A DNA stretch of 32,246 bases from positions 1 through 32,246 of the forward strand of contig JAFDBP010000191.1 of NCBI GenBank assembly GCA_019313245.1. The letters run 5' to 3'. A program made the position numbers and the translations under genes. The notes under the pieces are model-generated. The model searched no databases. It was not told where the DNA came from and saw only the letters and a list, made by a program, of their open reading frames with translations. The DNA is from Deltaproteobacteria bacterium (GTDB lineage: Bacteria > Myxococcota_A > UBA9160 > SMWR01). Below are positions 1 to 14,307 of this stretch, piece after piece. Positions within the stretch are counted from its first letter, which is position 1. Each line of letters begins with the position of its first letter.

Positions 1-1567
1 CGAGCGTCGCGTGAAGTTTCCGGAGCTCCTGGTGCAGGTCGTCAGGCACCTGGTCCATGCGCTCCAACATCTTCACGGCCTTTTCGGTGCCGACCCGACA
101 CGGCACGCACTTGCCGCAGGATTCGTTGCGGAAGAAGCGGGTCACACTGCGCCCCGCCTCGAGCAGATCACTCGACTCTCCGACGAACACGACCGCACCC
201 GAGCCGAGCATCGAGCCGACGGCCTCGAGGGTGCCGAAGTCGATCGCCACGTCGAGCCGGTCCGGCGGCAGGAAATTGCTCGACGCGCCACCGGGTGCAA
301 ACGCGATCAACTTCTGCCCGTCGCGCATGCCCCCGCAGCGCTCGAGCAGCTCGCCGACGGTCGTCCCCATCGGGATCAGCACCACTCCGGGTCGCTCCAC
401 ATCGCCACTGACACTGATGAATTTGTGCCCGGCGTGATCCCCGAGCCCGAGTGAGCGCCACCACTCGACGCCGTGGCGCAGAATGCCCGTGAGGTGCGCG
501 AAGGTTTCGACGTTGTTGAACAGGGTGGGCTTGTTCCAGAGCCCCTCGACCCCCGGAAACGGCGGCTTGTTGCGCGGCTCCCCGCGCCGATCCTCCATGC
601 ACTCGAGCAGCGCGGTCTCTTCGCCGAGGATGTAGCCCCCGGGCGAAACGAAGACCTCCAACTCGAAGTTGAAGCCGCTGCCGAAGATGTTCTGTCCGAG
701 CGCGCCCGCCGCGTAGGCGGCATCGATCGCAGCCTGCACCGCCTCGCGCTCGGGTCCGTATTCGTGCCGGATGAAAACCCAGCCGCGCTCGGCGCCGATG
801 CAGTAGCCCGCGATCGTCATCCCCTCGATCACGAGATGGGAGAGATCCCGGAGCACCTCTCGATCCTTGAAGGTTCCGGGTTCACTTTCGTCCGCATTGC
901 AGATGACATACTTGGGTGTCGCGGGCTCCTTCGCCACCAGGGTCCACTTTCTTCCCGTGGGAAACCCGGCGCCGCCCATGCCCCGCAGACCCGAAGTGAC
1001 GAGCGTTTCGGAGAGACGTGGCCGATCGCTGGTGAGAGCCGCGCGCAGCGCCCCGTGGTGTTCGGCGGGGTCTCGATAGACCTCGGCCTCGCCCCAGTCC
1101 GGCCTGTCGCGAACTTCGGAAGCGACCTCGCGCCCGTCGACGATCGCCACGACCTGATCCGGCTCGGCCATCGAAACGACGTCGTGGCCGACGAACCCCA
1201 CGGGCGCGCGGTCACAGCGACCGATGCACGAAACTTCGCAGACCTCCACGTCGTCGCGCCCCGCCAGAGCGGCCCGCAACCGCTCGGCCGCTGCGCCGCC
1301 GCCGGCCATCGCACACGAGAGGTCGCGGCAAACCGACACCTCGACGCGCTTCGGAGGGGTGCGCCGAAAGTGCGTGTAGAAGGTCGAGAGACTCTCGAGC
1401 CGGTGCAGCGGCACGTTCAGGCGCTTGGCGAGCGCGCTGAGTTCGGGCTCGCTCAACCAGCCGTCTCGCTCCTGGAGGAGCGTCAATTCGTGTACGAGCC
1501 CGCGCACAGCACAATCTCCCGAGTGGCATTTTGCCCCAGGATGCCCGAGTCGGGAGTCCGAAGCCAA
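1..1567 (-). CDS. Fused NuoE-NuoF-type NADH-binding flavin/Fe-S subunit (NADH dehydrogenase / NAD-dependent formate dehydrogenase or hydrogenase diaphorase module); 3' end runs off the left edge
   Basis: Reading frame translated by hand from the minus strand (no stop inside the window, so absent from the ORF track). NuoE-like part: ...LLQERDGWLSEPELSALAKRLNVPLHRLESLSTFYTHF...VCRDLSC...CEVSCIGRC. NuoF-like part: RGMGGAGFPTGRKW, NADESEPGTFKDR, GEETALLE, NKPTLFNNVETFA, and the 4Fe-4S motif ESCGKCVPCRVGT. TTG at 1565-1567 is a candidate start; the exact start is uncertain. Confidence 0.88.
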   Translation of the reverse strand, partial: MASDSRLGHPGAKCHSGDCAVRGLVHELTLLQERDGWLSEPELSALAKRLNVPLHRLESLSTFYTHFRRTPPKRVEVSVCRDLSCAMAGGGAAAERLRAALAGRDDVEVCEVSCIGRCDRAPVGFVGHDVVSMAEPDQVVAIVDGREVASEVRDRPDWGEAEVYRDPAEHHGALRAALTSDRPRLSETLVTSGLRGMGGAGFPTGRKWTLVAKEPATPKYVICNADESEPGTFKDREVLRDLSHLVIEGMTIAGYCIGAERGWVFIRHEYGPEREAVQAAIDAAYAAGALGQNIFGSGFNFELEVFVSPGGYILGEETALLECMEDRRGEPRNKPPFPGVEGLWNKPTLFNNVETFAHLTGILRHGVEWWRSLGLGDHAGHKFISVSGDVERPGVVLIPMGTTVGELLERCGGMRDGQKLIAFAPGGASSNFLPPDRLDVAIDFGTLEAVGSMLGSGAVVFVGESSDLLEAGRSVTRFFRNESCGKCVPCRVGTEKAVKMLERMDQVPDDLHQELRKLHATL

Positions 1568-1611
1568 TCGCCTGTCAAAAAATGGGTCTTTGGCAGCCTC
1601 TTCCGCGAAGA

Positions 1612-2490
1612 CTACGGTTTCAGACCCGGAACGCGCTCCGCGAGCGCAGATCCGATCTCAGCGGGCGAGCGCGAGACCACCACCCCGGCGGCCTCCAACG
1701 CGGCCATCTTGTCGCTGGCCCGCCCCTTGCCGCCCGCGATGATCGCGCCCGCGTGACCCATGCGCTTGCCGGGCGGCGCGTTCTGCCCGGCGATGAAGGC
1801 CACGACGGGTTTCTTCATCTGCCCCTGGATGAACTCGGCGGCCTCTTCTTCGGCGGAACCACCGATCTCGCCGATCATCACGACCGCCTTGGTCTCGGGG
1901 TCCTGCTCGAACAGGGCGAGCGCGTCGATGAAGGTCGTTCCGACGATCGGGTCGCCGCCGATCCCGAGACAGGTCGTCTGGCCGATGCCGAGCCGCGAGA
2001 GTTGGTCCACCGCCTCGTAGGTGAGCGTGCCCGAGCGCGAAACCACCCCGACCGGGCCCGGCTGCGTGATCTCCGCGGGCATGATTCCAATCCGGCACTG
2101 CTCGGGTGTGACCACCCCGGGGCAGTTCGGACCGATCAACCGCATCGGGGAGCCCGCGAGCGCGCGCTTGGCGCGCAGCATGTCGAGTGCGGGGATGCCC
2201 TCGGTGATGCAGGCCGCGAGCCCGATCCCGGCATCCGCGGCTTCGAGCACGGCGTCCGCCGCGCCGGGCGGCGGCACGAAGATCACCGACGCGTTGGCCC
2301 CGGTATCGGCGACCGCTTCGCGAACCGTATCGAAGACCGGAATCCCGTCGATCACCTGCCCGCCCTTGCCGGGCGCAACGCCCCCGACGACCGGCGTTCC
2401 GTATTCGATCGAGAGTTTTGCGTGAAACCGACCCATGCGGCCGAGACCCTGCACGAGCAGCTTGGTTGATTTGTCACACAGAATCGACAC
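1612..2490 (-). CDS. sucD: Succinyl-CoA synthetase (ADP-forming) alpha subunit
   Basis: ORF 292 aa; [65 protein letters not shown]-like [41 protein letters not shown]. Confidence 0.97.
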   Translation of the reverse strand: MSILCDKSTKLLVQGLGRMGRFHAKLSIEYGTPVVGGVAPGKGGQVIDGIPVFDTVREAVADTGANASVIFVPPPGAADAVLEAADAGIGLAACITEGIPALDMLRAKRALAGSPMRLIGPNCPGVVTPEQCRIGIMPAEITQPGPVGVVSRSGTLTYEAVDQLSRLGIGQTTCLGIGGDPIVGTTFIDALALFEQDPETKAVVMIGEIGGSAEEEAAEFIQGQMKKPVVAFIAGQNAPPGKRMGHAGAIIAGGKGRASDKMAALEAAGVVVSRSPAEIGSALAERVPGLKP

Positions 2491-2491
2491 G

Positions 2492-5913
<3,422 letters not shown>

Positions 5914-5969
5914 TCCTTGTCGAACTCACCGTCCTGTACTGCGACGGGAGCGACGCTGGGGGGTTGATT

Positions 5970-7757
5970 TCATCCGCCTCGCTTCGGCGACGGAGCCAGG
6001 CGGAGCTGGAGTTCCTCGAGTTGTTTGGGTTCGACCACCGTCGGTGCATCCATCAGCAGGTCCTGACCGCGTTGCGTCTTCGGAAACGCGATCACGTCGC
6101 GCAGATTGTCGCCGTCGGCCAGCACCATGACCCAACGATCGAGCCCAAATGCGAAGCCACCGTGAGGGGGCGCGCCCGAATCGAGGGCGTTGAAGAGAAA
6201 GCCGAAGCGCGCTTCGGCCGCCTCTTTCGAATAGCCCATGATCTCGAGAATGCGCCGCTGGACGTCCGACCGATGGTTGCGCAGACTGCCCGAGCCGAGT
6301 TCGACGCCGTTGACGACGACGTCGTAGTGCGTCCCGCGCACCTTCTCGGGTTCTGTCGCGAGCAGCGGGATGTCCTCTTCGACCGGCGCGACGAAGGGTT
6401 GATGGACGTAGGTGAGCTCGCCGTCCTCGTCTCTCTGAAAGACCGGAAAGTCGACGACGAACAGCACGTCCCAGGGTCGATCGTCCACCCGCCCGAGTTC
6501 GCGCCCGAGGTCCGTGCGGAGTCGGGACAACACCCCGTTGGCGCGTTCCGCCTCGTCGGCCTGGAAGAAGAGCAGCGATCCCGGGCGAGCGCCGGTCTTC
6601 TGCGTGATCGCCGCGCGTTCCTCGTCGGAAAAGAACTTCACGATCGGAGACTGCCAGGAACCGTCCTCTCCCACCCGAATCCACGCGAGGCCCTTCGCGC
6701 CGAGTTCCTTCTTCACGAACTTCTCGAGCCGGTCCACCGCGCCGCGCCCCAATTCCTGGGCGTCGTGGATCGGCAGGCACTTCACGATGCCGCCGGCGTC
6801 GACCGCGGCGCGGAACGCCCGGAAACCGCTCTCGCGGAAGGCTTCGCTCAGGTCGACGAGTTCGAGCTGAATCCGCGTGTCGGGACGATCGGATCCGAAA
6901 CGCGCCATGGCATCCGCGTAGGAGAGCCGCGCGAACGGCCGCTGGATCTCGACTCCGATCACCTGCTCGAAAACGCCCGCGGTCACTTCTTCGAGCACGT
7001 CGAGCACGTCTTCGACGCCCACGAAGGCCATCTCGAGATCGATCTGGGTGAATTCGAGCTGGCGGTCCGCGCGCTGGTCCTCGTCCCGGAAGCAGCGCAC
7101 GATCTGGAAGTAGCGGTCGAGGCCGCCCACCATCAGCAGCTGCTTCATCAGCTGCGGGGATTGCGGCAGGGCGTAGAACTCGCCGGGCTGGAGCCGGCTG
7201 GGCACCAGGAAGTCGCGGGCCCCTTCGGGGGTCGACTTCGAGAGCATCGGCGTCTCGATCTCGAGAAAATCCCGACCGCAGAGAATCCGGCGGGCGGCCT
7301 GGTAGAGCGCGTGGCGGATGCGCAGGTTTCGCTGCAGCGGAGCCCTGCGGAGATCGTGGATCCGATACCGCAGCCGGGTCGACTCATCGACGCCGGGATC
7401 GTCCTCGAGCGGAAAGGGCGGCGGGGTCGCGCGATTGAGCAGGCGCACCTCCTGGGCCACCACCTCGATCTCGCCCGTGGCCATCTTGGGGTTCACGGTC
7501 TCCGGAGTCCGCCGCTGGACGCTCCCGCGCGCGAGGATCACGTACTCCGAGCGGATCTCTCCGGCCCGCTCGTGGCTCTCGGCCGATTCTTCGGGTCGAA
7601 AAACGACCTGAACGAGGCCCGTGTGGTCGCGCAGATCGATGAAGATCACGCCGCCGTGGTCGCGCCGGCGCTGCACCCAGCCCACGACGACGACTTCGCT
7701 GCCCACGTCGCCGCTGCCCACCGAGCCACAGGTGTGGCTGCGACGCAGGCTTCCCAT
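5970..7757 (-). CDS. aspS: Aspartyl-tRNA synthetase (AspRS/Asp(Asn)RS)
   Basis: MGSLRRSHTCGSVGSGDVGSEVVVVGWVQRRRDHGGVIFIDLRDHTGLVQVVF, TPEGARDFLVPSRLQPGEFYALPQSPQLMKQLLM, FRDEDQRADRQLEFTQIDLEMAF, FGLDRWVMVLADGDNLRDVIAFPK. Start placed at internal Met (7755-7757) of the longer ORF 5970..8021. Confidence 0.96.
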   Translation of the reverse strand: MGSLRRSHTCGSVGSGDVGSEVVVVGWVQRRRDHGGVIFIDLRDHTGLVQVVFRPEESAESHERAGEIRSEYVILARGSVQRRTPETVNPKMATGEIEVVAQEVRLLNRATPPPFPLEDDPGVDESTRLRYRIHDLRRAPLQRNLRIRHALYQAARRILCGRDFLEIETPMLSKSTPEGARDFLVPSRLQPGEFYALPQSPQLMKQLLMVGGLDRYFQIVRCFRDEDQRADRQLEFTQIDLEMAFVGVEDVLDVLEEVTAGVFEQVIGVEIQRPFARLSYADAMARFGSDRPDTRIQLELVDLSEAFRESGFRAFRAAVDAGGIVKCLPIHDAQELGRGAVDRLEKFVKKELGAKGLAWIRVGEDGSWQSPIVKFFSDEERAAITQKTGARPGSLLFFQADEAERANGVLSRLRTDLGRELGRVDDRPWDVLFVVDFPVFQRDEDGELTYVHQPFVAPVEEDIPLLATEPEKVRGTHYDVVVNGVELGSGSLRNHRSDVQRRILEIMGYSKEAAEARFGFLFNALDSGAPPHGGFAFGLDRWVMVLADGDNLRDVIAFPKTQRGQDLLMDAPTVVEPKQLEELQLRLAPSPKRGG

Positions 7758-7841
7758 CTGATCGAGTTCGGAACTCGCTCGCGTCACCACACTCCTCGAG
7801 GCTCTGATTTCAGTAGAAAAGTCGAGTAAAAACGGGAACTT

Positions 7842-7870
7842 GGTTAGCAGAGTGGGGACTGAATTGTCAA
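7842..7870 (-). promoter_or_regulatory. Candidate housekeeping (sigma-70-like) promoter for aspS
   Basis: Minus strand TTGACA (7865-7870) - 17 nt - CTAACC (7842-7847). The -35 is perfect and the -10 is weak. Confidence 0.4.
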
Positions 7871-7899
7871 TGCGCCGCAGCCGGAAGCCGATTTGGGGC

Positions 7900-9288
7900 T
7901 CAGAGATCCGCCGCAGAGCAGACGCAATTTCGCCCGAGCGATTTGGCCCGGTACATCGCCTTGTCGGCGACGTCGAGCAAGCGGGTCCGGTCGCGGCCGT
8001 GTTGCGGGAAGGTTCCGACACCGATGCTGATGCTCAAGCGAAACGGCGTGTCCCGCCCCGCTTCGAACAGCGTGTCCTCGACCAGCTTGCGAATCCGTTC
8101 GGCGATGTCGAGTGCGACATCGTGCGGCGTATCCGGCAGCAGGATCGTGAATTCATCGCCGCCGTAACGCGCGAGCGTGTCCACCTGGCGAATGCAGGCC
8201 AGCAGCACTTCGCTCAGCCTGCGAAGCGCGCGCGAACCCACGAGATGCCCGTATTGATCGTTCACCAGCTTGAATCGGTCTAGATCGAGAAACAAGACCG
8301 TCAACGGATTGCCGTAGCGATCGGCGCGGTGAATTTCGCGATCGGTCGCCTGCAGCAGGTAGCGCGCGTTGTAGACCTCCGTCACATCGTCGATGAACGC
8401 CCGGTCCTTTGCCTCGTTGTATCGCTCGGCGTTGCGAAGGGCGAGCTCGGCGTGTCCGGCGATCAGCTTTGCGCGATCGAGTTCGCCGGTTCCGAAGGGT
8501 CGACCGTCCTCGAACAACCACAAGACGCCGAGCTCCTTTTCGCTTCCGCGCATCGGAACCGCAGCGACCTTTTCACATTCGATTCCGATTTCGCGCAGCG
8601 TATTGTGAAGGGGCCCCTCGGCGAGAACTTCGATCCGCTCGATCGCGTCGATGTCGATCGGCTTCTCACCGACCAGAACGTCCCGAAGTGCCCGCGTCTC
8701 CAGTTCCGAAAAGCCCCGAAAAGCGATGCCGTCGGTCGGGATCGAACTGCGGTGGAAGAGAGCCAATCCGCGCTGGCGCGGGAGATGCTGCAGCAGCAGA
8801 TCGAGCGCGTTCGTGTAGACCTCGGCGGGTTCGAGGCAGCGAATCAGGTTTCGGCAGGACTCCACGGTGATCAGGTTTTCGCGCAGCTTTTCGTTTTCGG
8901 CGAGCAGACGGCGCTGCTCGAGGATGCGCTCCACCACCAGCACGAGTTCGTCGCGGTTGACCGGCTTGGCGAGATAATCGGCAGCGCCCATGCGCAGTGC
9001 GCTGACCGCACTCTCGACCGTCGCGTGGCCCGTCAACAGCAGGAAGTCGGTCGCGGGATAGATGCGCCGAACTTCTTCGAGCAGCTCGAGGCCGGAAAGG
9101 CCCGGCATGGTGATATCCGAGACGATCAGGTCCGCGGGTTCGCGGTGCAGCGCGTCGAGGGCCGACTCCGACGAGTCGCAGCACTCGACGCGGGCGCGGT
9201 CGCCAATCGCGTCGCTCACCAGCTCGCGAATCAGGCGATCGTCATCGACGACGACGACGCGAGCGCGCGCGTCGGGCCCAGCGCTCAT
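7900..9288 (-). CDS. REC-domain response regulator with C-terminal GGDEF diguanylate cyclase
   Basis: REC: VVVVDDDRLIREL...LIVSDITMPGLSGLELL...LLTGHATVESAV...YLAKPVN. GGDEF: ARYGGDEFTILLPDT with upstream RxxD I-site (RQVD-TLARY-GGDEF). Confidence 0.93.
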   Translation of the reverse strand: MSAGPDARARVVVVDDDRLIRELVSDAIGDRARVECCDSSESALDALHREPADLIVSDITMPGLSGLELLEEVRRIYPATDFLLLTGHATVESAVSALRMGAADYLAKPVNRDELVLVVERILEQRRLLAENEKLRENLITVESCRNLIRCLEPAEVYTNALDLLLQHLPRQRGLALFHRSSIPTDGIAFRGFSELETRALRDVLVGEKPIDIDAIERIEVLAEGPLHNTLREIGIECEKVAAVPMRGSEKELGVLWLFEDGRPFGTGELDRAKLIAGHAELALRNAERYNEAKDRAFIDDVTEVYNARYLLQATDREIHRADRYGNPLTVLFLDLDRFKLVNDQYGHLVGSRALRRLSEVLLACIRQVDTLARYGGDEFTILLPDTPHDVALDIAERIRKLVEDTLFEAGRDTPFRLSISIGVGTFPQHGRDRTRLLDVADKAMYRAKSLGRNCVCSAADL

Positions 9289-9308
9289 TCCACCCTCCTA
9301 CGCCCGTT

Positions 9309-9336
9309 TCATCGGCGACTGAAGTTGCGCGCTTGA
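9309..9336 (-). promoter_or_regulatory. Candidate promoter motif copy 1 (upstream of REC-GGDEF gene)
   Basis: Minus strand TCAAGCGC-GCAACTTCAGTC-GCCGATGA (8-12-8). A GGAGGG ribosome-binding-like tract lies between it and ATG 9288. Confidence 0.55.
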
Positions 9337-9492
9337 GGAGGGAGCTTGCCGTAGGCGAAAAGACCCGATCCGACTCCACCGTCGACAATGCCGACTTCTC
9401 GCGCCGCCCCGCGTCGCCGCCCCGCAAGACCACTCCTCTGCGATCGACGCTGTAACCAACCTTCCCGCCGCGACGCAAGCTGTGGTGCGCTG

Positions 9493-10695
<1,203 letters not shown>

Positions 10696-10767
10696 GAGCT
10701 CGCGCCTCCGGTCGGGCAGTCTACCGAAGCCTACGCAGAGCTCCCACGTAAAGATGGTGGGGTGGAG

Positions 10768-11307
10768 TCAGGGGTTGATCGCGGAGGTACCCGAGAGCAG
10801 GCTCTGGAGTTCGTCGGCCCGCTTTCGCAGCAGTTCGATCGCACCGGCGACATCCTCGAGCATCAGGCGGTAGCGCTCGGCCCGCCGGCCCCCGACCTGA
10901 TCGGCAAACTCGGCGAGGCATCGGGTGAGCTCTTCGAGCGGCTCCTGGATGTCCCTCGCGCACTCGATCATGCGGCGATCGCTGCTGAGTTCGGTGGTGA
11001 GCAAGACCACGACGCCGACGCGGTCGTCTTCCGCCGAAATCGGCGAGGCCACCGCCCGATAGCCGCAATCCCCTGCGCGCAGCTGGAAGCGAACCGGTCC
11101 CGCACCGCCGCAGACGTCCGCCACTGCGCGCAGAACCGCTTCGCGCGCACCGCCTTCGAAGAGCGTGGCGAGTTCCTTGCCGCGGGCCTGCTCCAGCGTG
11201 ATCTGGAAGCGAGATTCGAAGGACGGATTCAGGTGGACCACCCGCCCATCGGGGTCACCGACGAGAACCGGCGCGTCCACGTAATCGAGCAGAGAACGGC
11301 TGCTCAT
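10768..11307 (-). CDS. Small PAS-domain protein with C-terminal helical region
   Basis: ORF 179 aa; SLLDYVDAPVLVGDPDGRVVHLNPSFESRFQITLEQARGKELATLF matches a PAS fold pattern; the C-terminus looks coiled-coil. No catalytic domain. Confidence 0.7.
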   Translation of the reverse strand: MSSRSLLDYVDAPVLVGDPDGRVVHLNPSFESRFQITLEQARGKELATLFEGGAREAVLRAVADVCGGAGPVRFQLRAGDCGYRAVASPISAEDDRVGVVVLLTTELSSDRRMIECARDIQEPLEELTRCLAEFADQVGGRRAERYRLMLEDVAGAIELLRKRADELQSLLSGTSAINP

Positions 11308-11373
11308 CGATCAAGCCCCTTTACCGAAAACCGTTCGACTGCAAATCGCCGACTCGAATCCACTCCGACGAAC

Positions 11374-12942
11374 CTACTGGGGAAGTTCATATTCTTCGTT
11401 CTCTTTGATGATCTGCGCGACTTCGTCATCGGACAGCGTACCGGCGGCATTGACCGTGATGCTCTGCTCGCGCTCCGTCGCGACGTCGCGGGCGAAGACG
11501 TTCACGATGCCGTCCGAATCGATCTCGAACGACACTTCGATTTCGGGTTCGCCCGCCTTCGCCCTGGGAATTTCAGTCAGTACGAATTCACCGAGCAGGT
11601 GGTTCTCATCCGATATTGTGCTCTCGCCCTGCAGAACCCGAATCTTCACCGCGGTTTGATCGTCTCGCGTCGTCGTAAACATGTGGGACTTCCGGGTCGG
11701 CACAGTCGAGTTGCGGGGAATCAGCGCAGCGAACTGGCCGTCGAAGGTTCCGATTCCCAGTGAGAGCGGAGTCACGTCGAGCAGCAGGAGGCTGTCATCG
11801 TGCGAAGCGAGAATGTCGGCCTGGATCGCGGCTCCCATCGCCACGACTTCGTCGGCGTTCACACCCTTGTGCGGCGCCTTCTTGAAGAAATTGGTGACGC
11901 ACTGCTGCACGAGCGGCATCCGGGTCTGCCCACCCACGAGCACGACCTGATCGATGTCGGCAGGCGTGAGGCCTGCATCCGTAACGCACTGCTGCACCGC
12001 ATCCATCGTACTGTGCACGATGTCGCCAACGAGCTCTTCGAGAGTCTCCCGCGTCACCTCCATGTTGAGGTGGCGCGCACCGGACTCGTCGTTTGCGATG
12101 AACGGCAGATTGATCTCGGTGACGCTCAGCGAAGAGAGATCGCACTTCGCCTTTTCGCAGGCATCCTTCAGCCGCTGCAGGGCCATCAGATCGTTGCTCA
12201 GATCGATCCCGTCGGTCTCGTGAAACTCCTTCAACACGTGAGCGACGAGGCGGCGATCGAAATCTTCTCCCCCGAGAAAAGTATCTCCGGCGGTCGCGAG
12301 CACTTCTACGACGCCGCTCCCGAGTTCGAGAATCGAAATGTCGAACGTGCCGCCGCCGAGGTCGTAGACGGCGATCTTTTCCTCTTGCTCCTCGCCAACT
12401 CCGTACGCGAGCGCGGCCGCCGTCGGCTCGTTGATGATCCGCAACACCTCGAGGCCCGCGATCTTTCCGGCGTCCTTGGTGGATTGTCGCTGAGAGTCGT
12501 TGAAGTAGGCCGGAACCGTGATCACGGCCTGGGTGACGGGCTCGCCGAGATATTCTTCGGCGACCCGCTTCATTTCCCGCACGATCACGCCCATCACCTC
12601 GGGGCAGGTGAACACCTTGCCCGCGATCTCGAGCCGGGCGTCATCGTTTTCTCCCCGCACGATGTGGAAGGGGCACAGACTCATCGCCTTCTGCACCTCG
12701 GGAGAGTCGAATCGGCGTCCGATCAGGCGCTTGGCGGCGTAGAGCGTATTGGCGGGGTTCGTGATCGCCTGGCGCTTGCTGAGGTGCCCAACCAGCCGCT
12801 TCCCGTCCGGCGAAATTGCGAACATCGACGGTGTCGTCTTGTAGCCGCCCGTGTTGGGTATCACGATCGGCTTCCCCTGGTCGACCATGGCCACACACGA
12901 ATTTGTCGTGCCTAGATCGATACCAATCACTCGTCCCATCAC
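11374..12942 (-). CDS. DnaK-like Hsp70 with complete ATPase domain and substrate-binding beta domain but no alpha-helical lid
   Basis: ORF 522 aa; GRVIGIDLGTTNSCVAM, VPAYFNDSQRQSTKDAGKIAGLEVLRIINEPTAAALAYG, VYDLGGGTFDISILEL, VLVGGQTRMPLVQ, LLLDVTPLSLGIGTFDG, then ...LSDDEVAQIIKENEEYELPQ-stop just after SBD-beta. Confidence 0.95.
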   Translation of the reverse strand: MMGRVIGIDLGTTNSCVAMVDQGKPIVIPNTGGYKTTPSMFAISPDGKRLVGHLSKRQAITNPANTLYAAKRLIGRRFDSPEVQKAMSLCPFHIVRGENDDARLEIAGKVFTCPEVMGVIVREMKRVAEEYLGEPVTQAVITVPAYFNDSQRQSTKDAGKIAGLEVLRIINEPTAAALAYGVGEEQEEKIAVYDLGGGTFDISILELGSGVVEVLATAGDTFLGGEDFDRRLVAHVLKEFHETDGIDLSNDLMALQRLKDACEKAKCDLSSLSVTEINLPFIANDESGARHLNMEVTRETLEELVGDIVHSTMDAVQQCVTDAGLTPADIDQVVLVGGQTRMPLVQQCVTNFFKKAPHKGVNADEVVAMGAAIQADILASHDDSLLLLDVTPLSLGIGTFDGQFAALIPRNSTVPTRKSHMFTTTRDDQTAVKIRVLQGESTISDENHLLGEFVLTEIPRAKAGEPEIEVSFEIDSDGIVNVFARDVATEREQSITVNAAGTLSDDEVAQIIKENEEYELPQ

Positions 12943-12968
12943 ATGCCTCCGCCGTGTGCTGAACGGCT

Positions 12969-14237
12969 CTAACGCCGCAGCTTCTGCAGCTCTCGCTGCA
13001 CCTCTTCATTTTCCGGATCGAGCCGTGCGGCCTCTTTCAAAACCGATCCCGCCTTCTCGCGCCGCCCGTCTCTCCGAAGCACCCGCGCGAGGGTCAGTCG
13101 CATTTCGGCAGAATCCGGGCAGAGCTCACAAGCGGCCTCCGCGTACTCCATGGCGCGCTCCAACTCGTCGATCTCGAGGGCTACCCGGGCCGCCCGATTG
13201 TTCACTTCGGGATCCGCCGGCCGGTGGATCAAGACCTCTTCCAGCAGCCGCAGCGCTTCGAGCTTGTCGCTCGGATCGACCGAACCATCGGAATCGTCGA
13301 GAAGCTTGATCGCCCGGTGCTCGTAGTTGCGCGAGAGAATGTCGGAAAAGCGCTTGCGGTACTCGTCGTTCCAGGGGTCGAACGCAATCGCGAGGCGCAG
13401 GCTCGGCGCCGCCTCGTGCCAGCGCTCTCGCTTGGCCGCGACCATCGCCGCGTCGTAGAAGTGGCTCGCCCGGAGCTTTCGCTCGGCGAGGATCTGCGGG
13501 GGGAGCCGAAAGTGCCGGCGCAGGCGTTCGAGCGTCTGGCGCTTGGTGAGCTTGCGGGGCGGAAGTTTGCGCTCCGGTGCGGCAGCCGCCTCGCTCTCCG
13601 CGGCGGCCGGTTCGGGTTCGGGCTCGGGCATCGCGCCCATCGTCCGCTCGATCTCCGCGCGCGTGTTGGGGTCCGAGAGCAATTCGTAGGCCTCGACGAG
13701 CTTCCGGAAGATCTGCTCCAGGCGCAGCGTGTACTCGCCGAGGTTGGCGCGGAAATAGCGGTCCGGGTGATAGACCTTCGAGAGCGAGAAGTAGGCGCGC
13801 TTGATTTGCTTGGCGTCGGCATCGCGGGGGACGTCGAGCAACTCGAAATACGATCTGTCGAGGGATTCCGAGAATTCGAGAATCTGTGCCTGCAGTTCTG
13901 GCGCGATGTCGAGCGCGGTGTCGATGCGCGGGTCCGACATGTAGTCGACCGGCTTTGCATCGGCCTTGCCTCCCTCGACGGTAGACGGAACTTCCGCGTC
14001 GGCGGATTTGCTCTCGTCGACCTCGACGACGCCCTCGGACAACCAGCGCTCGATGCAGCGATCCACCGCTTCGGGCGCGAGGCCAGCGATCTGGCGCAAC
14101 AATGTCCACGACGTCTGACCGTCGATACGCGAAAGCAAGAACCCCTCCTCTGGACTCAATTGCAGCTTGGTTGGGTCCAAGCTGGAAACGAGCCGCGGAA
14201 TGCCCCGCCTCTGCTCGGAATCACCCACCGAGTGCAT
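12969..14237 (-). CDS. J-domain protein with N-terminal winged-helix-like region and C-terminal TPRs (class C JDP)
   Basis: SYFELLDVPRDADAKQIKRAYFSLSKVYHPDRYFRANLGEYTLRLEQIFRKLVEAYELLSDPNTR (intact HPD), C-terminal TPR-like repeats; N-terminus LDPTKLQLSPEEGFLLSRIDGQTSWTLLRQIAGL. Start placed at Met 14235-14237. Confidence 0.88.
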   Translation of the reverse strand: MHSVGDSEQRRGIPRLVSSLDPTKLQLSPEEGFLLSRIDGQTSWTLLRQIAGLAPEAVDRCIERWLSEGVVEVDESKSADAEVPSTVEGGKADAKPVDYMSDPRIDTALDIAPELQAQILEFSESLDRSYFELLDVPRDADAKQIKRAYFSLSKVYHPDRYFRANLGEYTLRLEQIFRKLVEAYELLSDPNTRAEIERTMGAMPEPEPEPAAAESEAAAAPERKLPPRKLTKRQTLERLRRHFRLPPQILAERKLRASHFYDAAMVAAKRERWHEAAPSLRLAIAFDPWNDEYRKRFSDILSRNYEHRAIKLLDDSDGSVDPSDKLEALRLLEEVLIHRPADPEVNNRAARVALEIDELERAMEYAEAACELCPDSAEMRLTLARVLRRDGRREKAGSVLKEAARLDPENEEVQRELQKLRR

Positions 14238-14279
14238 CGATCCCCCCCAGGGCCCCAAGAGGAAACCCTGCACCCGGTT

Positions 14280-14307
14280 CCATCGGCCTGCAGCTGTCAA
14301 AAGCTGA
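14280..14307 (-). promoter_or_regulatory. Candidate promoter motif copy 2 (upstream of J-domain/Hsp70/PAS genes)
   Basis: Minus strand TCAGCTTT-TGACAGCTGCAG-GCCGATGG (8-12-8), 43 bp before the J-protein ATG. Confidence 0.5.
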
